From: Cytidiella melzeri
Lineage: Eukaryota > Basidiomycota > Agaricomycetes > Polyporales > Irpicaceae
Assembly: GCA_022592445.1 (NCBI GenBank)
Contig: JABYQR010000026.1
Span: 1-64,000 of the forward strand
Length of the DNA stretch: 64,000 nt
Direction: 5' to 3'
The notes under the pieces: model-generated
What the model was told of the DNA's origin: nothing
Seen by the model: only the letters and a program-made list of their open reading frames with translations
The model's database searches: none
Program-made: the position numbers and the translations under genes
Part shown: positions 55,642 through 64,000 of the stretch, piece by piece
Position numbering within the stretch: the stretch's first letter is position 1
Layout: each line of letters starts with the position of its first letter

Positions 55642-58600
55642 CTAGGCTTCAGCATTGTCAAAAGCTACAAAGTGTGTACGCCTATCTGGTATTGCTACAA
55701 CTGCTGTTCCAGGCGCATTCCATGCAACATCTCTATCATCTGCCAGCCAACGGCCTTCTTCCCATGCCTTCATTGTTGGCTCAATCTTGGCCACATATAT
55801 GTTGTTGCGCTGAAGAATGTCACGAGCAATCAATTGTGCTGCCTTGAGCTTTGAGCGGGATTCCTCGCTGTACGCAAAGCTCGGATTATCTGGGTCCAGG
55901 TCTCCTTCAATGTACATTGTTGGCCAAAGGATCATTGGGGCCAGAGAGATGAAAGGCTTTCTGAGAACTGATTGTCAAGTAAGTCACCAGTACATGCAAG
56001 TTCAAACTTCAAACCACATACCGTTGCAATTGTTCTCATACAAGATTCCAATAGTAATTCTAGATAGCAGCCGAATCACACTTGGATGTGAAGCATTGGT
56101 GGCCGTCTGTTTGGTGATAACGGCTCCAATGCGAGTGATTTCTGTCAAGTGCATACTGTCCAACATGAGAAAGTGCCCGCCAGTGCAGATGCTATTGTCC
56201 AGAGTATAAGCTTGGTGAACACATCCCGGAGGCTGAATTCTATAATACACAGTTTAGTCAGGCCAATCTTAAAGAAACACGCTGCATTGTCTACATACAG
56301 CAGGGTATTTACTGGTAAAAGGATGTTGGCCGGAGTGGTAAGCTTCTTGATAGTCTCAAAGTACTCATCTGTGTTTTCTTTGTCAATGAGTTGCCGGTAG
56401 ATTGAAATGGCATCAGATGTTGTATGGGTAGAGTGTTTGGGCTCCAAAAAACTCCAAACCTTCAAACCACGACGGCAGAGAGCAAAAGTCAATGTTCCTC
56501 CAGCATCATGATGTGGCGCTGTAAAGGCTCCAGCTGTAGCAAGGAGGCCCCATGAGGATGAGCGATCTGCATCCCATTCCATACAATCAATGCCTAAGGA
56601 GTTGTCAGACCCTTTGAGCTCTGCTAGAACGTGCTCAAGCCTCTGTTTCTTCTTTGGCAGTTTGTTGTCAGGCTTTAGCTGTGCACCTTGAAAGCCTACT
56701 GCTGCAGTAGCAGATAATGCTCGTGACACAGATGATAACTGGCTGATTTTGGATCAATATGATATAACCTGTAACAAACAGTATCCATATCTCGCCTGAT
56801 TATGTATGGAATTGGATGTCCATACATGACAATATCAAGACAATATACTCGCTCTGTAGGATCTGTGGCATCACACCAAAACTTCTGTATTGTTCCTTTG
56901 ACGGTCTGCAGTCTCCTGTAAAGATGGGAATATTAGTTGATATAGACATGAGATGATACCGAGAAGATCTGGCCTTCAGATTGCTCCAACACAGCTTTGG
57001 CCGCTAGAGAATTAAATCTAAGCTCAATTGACCCATTGGCAGATTTAACAAATCTTACATTGCCATGAATGCGAGCACCATCTGGCTCACTGGAGGCAAT
57101 TGTGCAAAGGGACTCCTCACTCCATTTGTTTTCCGGGCCAGTTTCAACATAGTCTAGAATCGCAACTGCGTGGCCTTGAGCTAGAATACTGCGTGCTTCA
57201 CTAATGTGCTCTTTCCATGCCTGCAAAGAGCTACATGGCGGTGGTGTCCTCAAGACCGTGACTACTGGTGTGGAATTTGTGTCGAGGGGTGAAGTAGCAT
57301 CTACGCCACCTGCTAACCACCTGTACATGTCAATATCGTCCCCCTAGTTTTAATGGTAGAAATTCAGCCATGCCAATGTAGGTAAATGTATTGTGGATCA
57401 CTCACTTCTTCATCTGCACCTGCATCAGCACAGTACAGGAGAAACATGTCCATATCATTCCATGCGCATTTGACCAATCCGGAGCTTCGACGTCCATCTA
57501 AAGGCTCTTTGTACTTATCAGCTGGGAAGGGCTTATGCATGTACTGGTGACTTGGTTTGCAATAATCTATTAATTGGTCCGTCAGTTGGTTAGTTGTAAA
57601 TTTTTTTATTCTGATTGTTGCATCCCGTATTTCTGTAGATCTATGTGCTCAGGAGTGGGTGTAGATGGCAGCTCAGTCAATGGTGATAAAGGAGGTGGGT
57701 GTGGATCAGGGGATGGTGATAAAGGAAGTGGGTGTGGCTCAGGGGATGGTGATAAAGGAGGTGGGTGTGTTGTTGAGGGATCAGGTAAGAGAGAGGTAGG
57801 GAATGAGTTGGAAAGTAATGTGCCAGATGTCAACAATAAGGAAGCTAGCAAGTAAGAAAGAAAGTTGTAAGTGAGTAACCAACACATTATGGCGTGATGT
57901 GACTTACCATTCAAGGACTCAAGTTCAATTGGAGAAAATAACGCTTCTCCCAGTCGCTCATATACTAAGCGGACATTCAGAAGCAGTATGATATCTTCAT
58001 CCACCAATGACTGATACTTCTTGCATAAGCTTGCGTTTACGGCAGTTGAGTATGACCGCAATGATGCGGGAATGCAGGTCTGGGAGACTCCGTTTTCTGC
58101 CACATACCACATAGTAGCATTAGTAGGTTGAACCGTATCTGAATGCAACAATCTACCCACGATTCCATCGGGTACTCTCTAATCTACGGGTAGAAAGCGT
58201 AACGTACTTGAAACACGCATGGGTAGACCACATGAGCACCAGATTGCTATCATATGGGCACTTTACTTCCATAGAAGTATGCCACCTTGTCCATCTGGTC
58301 CCATTGTTGAAGAAAATTGCTGCTGGCATAACCCAAACATCACCTGGGTAGCCTAACATAGGAAGAGGGTGTGTAGCAGAAGCATAGGTCACAAATACTC
58401 CAGTAATGGAGCCTCCCGAGGCTGCTATCCATTTGCGGTTGGCTGGCCATTGACTGGGGTGATGGATGCGCATTTGGTTGTTCCAGAAGATATGAATTGG
58501 AGGATGGGAGGCTCGAATAAACTCAGCCTCTTCAGGATCTGAAATTGAAACGTGCAAATGGCAGATGTTAGTAAGTGTATGAAGCTTACTGTATTGTCAA

Positions 58601-58672
58601 CGTACCCAAACCAATGTTTGACTCTGTATGAGTATTATAAGCCAGTAATTGAAAGCCGCGAGTGGTCAACAT
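55642..58672 (-). CDS. JmjC-type (2-oxoglutarate oxygenase-like) gene, multi-exon
   Basis: The ATG at 58672 (MLTTRGFQLLAYNTHTESN) is followed by a GT-AG intron, then DPEEAEFIRASHPPIHIFWN. The C-terminal half holds the JmjC core: GAFTAPHHDAGGTLTFALCR (metal-binding His and Asp), GLKVWSFLEPKH, then across a 59-nt intron (56240-56298) PPGCVHQAYTLDNSICTGGH with the distal His. The last intron is 55968-56021 and the last exon 55642-55967, ending FVAFDNAEA. Exons between about 56730 and 58150 are only partly resolved, and a frameshift near 56740 cannot be excluded. JmjC proteins are Fe(II)/2-oxoglutarate dioxygenases, many of them histone demethylases; the substrate here is unknown. A Pro-rich tandem repeat lies in the middle. 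Confidence 0.6.
57680..57782. repeat. 36-bp tandem repeat, about three units
   Basis: GGTGATAAAGGAGGTGGGTG plus a 16-bp remainder repeats almost exactly. On the minus strand it encodes SPSPEPHPLPLSPSPDPHPP-like sequence in or near the JmjC-type gene. Confidence 0.85.
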
Positions 58673-58799
58673 TACACAGTGAGGGAAGGTGAGGGACGGT
58701 GTAGCACAGCGACTACTGGCAACCAACGTGCAACGTTGCCATAAGGTTAATATTAGCACTAACGCTCTGACATTCAATATTATTTATTGCTTTATATGT

Positions 58800-58872
58800 G
58801 TTGCAAGGGTGCTGCAAGGGGTTGCAAGGGTGTTGCAAGGGTGTTGCAAGGGTGTTGCATGGGTGTTGCAAG
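58800..58872 (+). repeat. 11-bp minisatellite (GGGTGTTGCAA), about six units
   Basis: Units GGGTGTTGCAA repeat with few changes just upstream of the JmjC-type gene start on the opposite strand. No function is evident. Confidence 0.85.
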
Positions 58873-59126
58873 CAATATATTTATTCATATAAATCTTCAG
58901 CCACAACGTCTGACCCAACTTGCAATGTCATTGCACAAGTTCTCAACTTATCATACATGGCTAACCCTGTCATTCATAATCTGAGCGCATTCAATAATAT
59001 GCATGCTGCATATCCCACTTGAATAAGTAGATAAAAAGAATATTGGAAGGTGAACTTAATGTACATTGATGCTGAAAAACCGATATACTGAACACACTCT
59101 TTGTATCCGAATGATCAAAACAAGAA

Positions 59127-61620
59127 TTAAGCAATGATGCCGGCCTTGTCGGAAGTAGTGATGATGAGAGAAACGGAGCTGAACATTGTAGGCTGCGGTT
59201 GCGAGACGGGTGTGACACTGATGTGCACAGGCACGGCGATCTTGACATACCAAGACATGTTGGTCTCCAAAGACAGATCAGTAATGTGCATCTGAGCAAG
59301 GGAAGCAAGGACATCAAAGATAGCAGGAGCAGTGTAGTCGACCCGGGGCGGGGATGGCTGATTGGCAAAGTGTGTGCGAACGGTGTGCTTAGAGTGACAG
59401 AGAAAGTTTAGATATGCAAGGTGAGGGAGGACGCGATCTACGAGAAATGCCATTTGGGTTAGAACAGACCAAGACCACAACTCAGCGTTATACTGACAAT
59501 CAGAAGCTTCGGCCTAGCCATCGGATTTTCCTCGAACTCCCTGCCCTTCGAGGAATACGGTAGCGAATCACCTCTCAGACACATTCTTCGGTTGTACAAC
59601 CACCCACGGAGCGGGATTGGGGACTAAATGCGCAACCCGGTGCACCTGCTAGTGTGTTGCAAATTGCCCCGACGTGCATGCTATTGAAGCATCAGACAAG
59701 CACACGTACCTCGAGCATGATTGTCAGAACCACGGTGTAGAATGTTGCGAGCATAACACAATCCATAGCCAATGGGAAGCTGGCAAGAGCGCAGAACTCA
59801 CGCAAACCTCCAACCTTGCTGTTAGCACCAACGAGAAGAACAGCAATTTTGAGAGCGTAATCTCTGAAGATAAGATGGCCCTTCTTGTCCAGAGCCTCGA
59901 GGATGACCTTGCCTGCGGGCTTCATGCAACTGTCTTGCTGCGGTTGAGCGCATGAGGATGTGCGAGAACCTCCTGTGCAGGGCGAAGAGGCTTATCGAAG
60001 CCAACGGTGCAAACCAAGAAAGGAAGCGTTTTGCTGAACGCAATAGGATCCAATGGGATGTTAAGAACGCGGCAGAGCGGAAGAGTAAACAGGAACGCAA
60101 TGATCAACGAGAGGAAGATGCCGGATCCACCAGACGATGAAACAAGAAGAACAGAACTTAATTGACTAATGCACTGAGTGAATAGGAGACTAAACCCGTC
60201 AGTATAGGGGTGTTTGAGGCGGTGCAGAGTTTGAGGCTTGAGCGAAGGTGAAAGCAAAAGGGGACATGGTTCATGACAAGTGTCCGTTTTGAGCCCGGAA
60301 AATTGGAAAGCTGAAGAGAAAAGAGTAAACGAGCAGGAACCGAGGAATAAGCAAATGAACTAAGTCTCAACGTTCCTGGGCAATCAGCATCGTGATATCA
60401 ACTGCATCCGGCAGCGTCGTCAAGACCCGGGAGCAAAAAACATGTGTAGCCACTTGGATGTGAAAAACAAGGGCCGGCAAATGGAAGAAACAAACCTGAT
60501 CGTGTGTCGCATACAGTAGAAGTATCTTTGCGTCTTTGTCAACTTGCAAGGGCATCAAGAATGCTTGTAAATGCGAGGGAGGAAAGCGCAAGGAAGGGCG
60601 AGCGATGTACACGACCGGAGACAGTGTGCTCTATATATATCCACCAGAGAGGCCAGTCAATGACGCGAGAATGAGACACAAAAAGGGTGAACGTACATCT
60701 GATTTTTGTAGTCGCACGGCGATTTGAATTACCTCCCGTAGATGAGTACCGTTAACGTGTGGTAGCGGAGGGATAACCTAAGGTTTTGATAGAATATAAT
60801 CAGCCTGGTGCCATGCCCCGCCAAACACCAGAAAACACACCTTCAAAATTCTAGATTGGCTTGCTATGAAAGCTTCCAGCAAGTGCTCTGTCTCTTTGTC
60901 GGACACTACGTCCAAAGCTTGACAAGCACAGGCAAGGGCGAGAGGGAAATCGGCATCGACGTCAAGATCACTGCCGGTATATAAGTCTTGTGGTCCCTCG
61001 CCCAGAACGTTGTCGTATGTATTGCCCGGATGTTGACAACTCGCCAATCCCGACACTTCTTGCGCAACTTGGGTGGCAGTCTCGCCTCTCCAACGCGTTC
61101 TGATACATGGGAAGATCAAAAGTTTGAGCCTAGCGCACAAGATTTGAAGAACTGATGGAAGAAAGTGGCGTGCATGAGGATGTAGCCACAAATCACAACG
61201 ACAATATCGAGGGAGTCAGCCTTTTTGGCGAGTTCGTAAAAACAGACACCAAGGGCCCAAAGAGTGTATGCAACCCATTTGCTTGACTTCATTTTTCCAA
61301 TCGTCTCGCTACGCTTCAAATTCTGAACATCGTATTGCGTGCCGTCGGCGGTGAATGAAGTCGAATGCCTGAAGCACCTACCCAATCCTCACGTCTTCCA
61401 GCCTGGAAGCTAAGGGTGACCGAAGACGACGTGGTTGCGGTGAAGCACTGCACCGGTGTCAAAGTTGTATTAGTTGAGATGAGATGGCCAATGATCGCCC
61501 ACTTACGGTACGCAAAAAAGGTTACCTTGTTTTACTTGTTGTCGAGAGTAAACACGATCTGCTGCAGCTCGACTGCGCCGCCCTCGTGTTTCCACGCAGC
61601 AAGCCGCTCTGTCACGAGCA
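59127..61620 (-). pseudogene. Truncated HMG-CoA reductase membrane domain, split by other sequence
   Basis: On the minus strand, in family order: VELQQIVFTLDN and SSSVTLSFQAGRREDW (about 61600-61390), KRSETIGKMKSSKWVAYTLW then SLDIVVVICGYILMHATFF (61340-61150), and after a gap GIFLSLIIAFLFTLPLCRVL, LPFLVCTVGFDKPLRPAQEV and LLVGANSKVGGLREFCALAS (60130-59740), which is the sterol-sensing region. A linker follows (VDYTAPAIFDVLASLAQMHI, near 59350). A TGA (61116-61118) stands where Trp is expected after SNF. The catalytic half is absent and the next gene is the JmjC one. The protein normally makes mevalonate for sterols; this remnant cannot. Confidence 0.6.
60260..61115 (-). other. Unidentified spliced gene fragment inside the HMG-CoA reductase remnant
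   Basis: The minus strand reads DLYTGSDLDVDADFPLALAC and HLLEAFIASQSRILKVCFLV (61000-60780), and a second coding-like piece LPDAVDITMLIAQER ends at 60367. GT-AG junctions are plausible between them. It separates two blocks of the reductase that belong together, so it arrived by insertion or rearrangement. No family was recognised. Confidence 0.35.
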
Positions 61621-62246
61621 TGCACACTTTTTCCTTTCTTTTCCTTTTATTTTCCTTATCTTATCTTATCGATGGTACATGGCTACTGCATGTGATCAAG
61701 TACATGTGACAGACTGGTCACATGATCATAGAAGGTGCTGGAACATTGTGGAACATTGTAGAACATTGCACCATAGCACACCATACGTTCCCACAGCAGT
61801 GTTAGGAGTACAGACCTGGTACCAGGGGTCCTTGTCTGAGATGTATATAAACCCACCCTGTAGCTCCCTAAAGACCTCAGATTCTACCTCCTGGTCTTTA
61901 GGTGACGTTCACCTTGTACTAGTCTCATCACTGTGCTAATATATCCTGGTCTTTAGCTCATCGTTAGCTGCTCCCTTGTCGTTGTCTCTCCATCATCATC
62001 ATCTTCCTTGTCGTCATCGTCCACGCGAGTTCGCTCGTCGTTCCTCCATCCCTGTTGTCACTTCCTCGCTCTTCGTAGAGTTTGGTTGTGTTCTTGACAT
62101 TAGGTAGAATCTCCGTACGCTCGCCTGGACGTCGCGCAACCGCACATTTTCCTTTCCCCAAAGTTTTTAAAAGTTTAGTCCCCCCGGTTTACCAGTACAT
62201 TGTATTGGCCCGGACCCTTGATCTTCATTCTCATGTTGTGGTTGTA

Positions 62247-62924
62247 GTGCCGAAAGACGTACGCATCCGTCGTAACGTACCTGAGTCTTTCTTCGAGGCT
62301 CGACAAGAACTGCGCAAACAAGGTCGTCCCCATCTCTACACAGAGAAGGACCTTGAAGCCATCGTCTCGTACGTCTCACACCATCCTCACTACCATCCTC
62401 TCGGTACTAGACTCACCCACTTTGACCACAAAAAGTTTGCTCGTGACAACGAGTCTATCAAGGAACACACACGCACCGAACGTACGCAAACTCTGGCCGA
62501 CCGTATTGAGAAACCGTCTCTCAAGGATCGCATCTCCCGGGCACCCGCACCACCTCGACCGGATGCGCAGAAACCGGTGACACTCGATTTCCATAAGTTC
62601 TCTATCAAGGACCAAGTCGGCATTCTCAAGCCAAAGATCGAGGCCACCACCAGACACCTCAAGATCCTGATCGAGCTTACCCGTGACCGCAACAACTCAC
62701 AGGTCAAGTCAGTCCTGCTACTCAACAACAAGCTTCTGTACCTCACAGAGCATATGGAGGAAGTACTCTCCACCCGCACGCCGGCACAGCTCAAAGCACT
62801 GAATTGGGGCCTGCAGTCAGTAGGGCAGATCAACTTCACGCAATTACGCAAGAGGTTGACAGAGGTCACGAGTCGAGTTGCATTTGTAGCAGACGGAGGA
62901 TACTTTGAGAAACTCCCTTTGTAG
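62247..62924 (+). CDS. Pre-gag ORF of gypsy-2 (no ATG), about 225 residues
   Basis: The frame is open from 62082 to TAG 62922-62924 without an ATG. Homology with the gypsy-1 ORF starts at Val-Pro-Lys-Asp (62247), again right after a splice-acceptor-like TTGTAG, with a GTACAT donor near 62193. Shared blocks are FFEARQELRKQGRPHLYTEK, a Pro-rich spacer, VTLDFHKFSIKDQVGILKPK, LLLNNKLLYLTEHMEEVL, LKALNWGLQSVGQINFTQLR and a terminal YFEK. Conservation of protein blocks across clearly diverged DNA argues that the ORF is translated. Function is unknown. Confidence 0.65.
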   Translation: MPKDVRIRRNVPESFFEARQELRKQGRPHLYTEKDLEAIVSYVSHHPHYHPLGTRLTHFDHKKFARDNESIKEHTRTERTQTLADRIEKPSLKDRISRAPAPPRPDAQKPVTLDFHKFSIKDQVGILKPKIEATTRHLKILIELTRDRNNSQVKSVLLLNNKLLYLTEHMEEVLSTRTPAQLKALNWGLQSVGQINFTQLRKRLTEVTSRVAFVADGGYFEKLPL

Positions 62925-63308
62925 TAGATAGCAATCATTGAGTACAATAATCTTTTCCACGTCTTTGATCCCGACGATCATCAGGACTGTCACAATAACG
63001 AAGAGGATCACGCGTATATCAAAGTCTGCGAACAGCAGCCGTGTCCAAATTGAAGACAAAAGTTTGTGGTATCTCGTCATTTCAGGCAAGGACAACGATA
63101 CTCTGGTTACGTACCCTGTGATAACAGTCAAATCCTGTTGATTGTTGGAGTTCCTGAAGAAGTCAAAGTTGATACCAGTTTAGTTGTACCGGAAATCTCA
63201 CCGGTCTCACCAGACGTCACCCCCATTATTCCTGACCCCATCACTGCTCCTGTCACCCCCGAGGTTATATCAGAAACTCTACCCATTCAAACCGCTTCCT
63301 CCATCACA

Positions 63309-64000
63309 ATGACAACACCCGCGGTTGATCCTGCCTTGATTGCAGCCATTATAGCTGCAGTTACGCAAGCAATGCCGAGACCGCAAGTCACGGTCAACAA
63401 TAACGATTCCAAGCCTGATAGATACAAGGGCGAACATGGGAGCGGTTCCTATCACAATGCGAGGCTTACTGGGTGACCGCCAGTATCGCCAATGAAAAAA
63501 CCAAGGTTCTGACAGCAATCTACCGGTTGTCAGAGAAGGCTGCCCAATGGGCAATACCAGTCACGGACCATATGGCTGATCACAACAGTAATTTGCCGGC
63601 CAACCTTGATACATGGGCCAAGTTTAAGACTGAGCTCAAGAAGTACTTCGGCGATGCAACGCCCGAAGATACTGCTATCCGCGAGTTGGAGAAGCTTTGT
63701 GGAGCTGAGAAGAAGGAGAAGAACGCGCGTGATGTAGGAACTTACGTCACCAATTTCCAATCCTACGTGGGACGTATCAATGGGTTGAGCGACAAGGACA
63801 AGGAGATCCGATTCATCAAGGGTCTCCCTGAGTTTATCTATGGACGACTGGCAACAGCCGAAGCACCTCCAGCCAATTACCAAGGCTGGATTGATAGGTC
63901 CCTAAAGATGGCGGCGGCATATGCCCGCATCAGGGAAACAACGGAAAAGAAAGTTCCGTCTGTCCCCTCGTCAACTACGTCCAGACCCACCCAGTCTCAA
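63309..64000 (+). pseudogene. Gypsy-2 Gag, frameshifted and incomplete
   Basis: ATG 63309 opens TTPAVDPALIAAIIAAVTQA, then DRYKGEHGSG. Near 63460 the frame shifts by one base: the capsid continues as EAYWVTASIANEKTKVLTAI, WAIPVTDHMADHNSNLP and FGDATPEDTAIRELEKLCGA in another frame to the window end. The stretch 62925-63308 has a short acidic frame (HVFDPDDHQDCHNNEEDHAY) but no clear gene. Confidence 0.7.

Larger units (their letters stand above)
61705..64000 (+). mobile_element. Gypsy-2: 5' end of a second chromovirus, cut by the window end
   Basis: An LTR ending ...TTCTTGACA at 62099 is followed by TTAGGTAGAATCTC (likely primer region), a pre-gag ORF homologous to that of gypsy-1, and gag. 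The LTR start is uncertain; TGTGACAGACTGG at 61705 is the best candidate. TATATAAA lies near 61845. Confidence 0.75.

Noticed and set aside
62082..62246. N-terminal extension of the gypsy-2 pre-gag ORF
   Set aside because: The frame is open but has no ATG and no similarity to the gypsy-1 leader; homology starts at 62247.

Overview
This window looks like a transposon-dense block of a basidiomycete nuclear genome, probably Agaricomycetes. The reasons are many 49-79 nt GT-AG introns, a BTB/POZ protein and a DUF6589-type protein of the sort expanded in mushroom-forming fungi, Ty1/copia elements, Ty3/gypsy chromoviruses with a chromodomain, and fragments of an HMG-CoA reductase and a CK1-like kinase. 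The species cannot be fixed from the sequence alone.

Left third (1-18.4 kb): a copia element (copia-1) runs from a partial 5' LTR at position 1 to its 3' LTR at 15439-15985. It sits inside the integrase region of an older copia (copia-2, 15985-18433). Between the copia-1 primer binding site and its gag lie about 10 kb of other DNA: a hypothetical ORF, two purine-rich pentanucleotide arrays, a six-exon gene for a 499-residue protein, an integrase-core (DDE) gene broken by one TGA, an intact three-exon BTB gene and another small ORF. An almost perfect 1.77-kb palindrome follows (18497-20261).

Middle (20.3-54.2 kb): nested repeats. A solo LTR splits off a decayed CK1 kinase. A family of moderately long non-coding repeats (called R here, with internal tandem units of about 130-140 bp) is inserted into itself several times. 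The best candidate for a new system sits inside one R copy: a 6.6-kb element (25494-32116) with terminal inverted repeats of about 220 bp and a perfect 9-bp target duplication. It carries an intact three-exon DUF6589 gene facing a RecQ-like helicase gene with two lesions. Farther right, R7 lies inside R6, and R7 itself contains a solo LTR and a complete 7.6-kb chromovirus (gypsy-1, target duplication AGCTC). A short secreted-protein gene (36796-37293) survives between repeats.

Right part (54-64 kb): a spliced JmjC-type gene, a truncated HMG-CoA reductase membrane domain split by unrelated sequence, and the 5' end of a second chromovirus (gypsy-2) that leaves the window. Both chromoviruses carry a homologous extra ORF ahead of gag that lacks an ATG. 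Target duplications were read directly for the TIR element, gypsy-1 and four solo LTRs, so their boundaries and order of insertion are well supported. Functions of the hypothetical genes and of the R family are not known.
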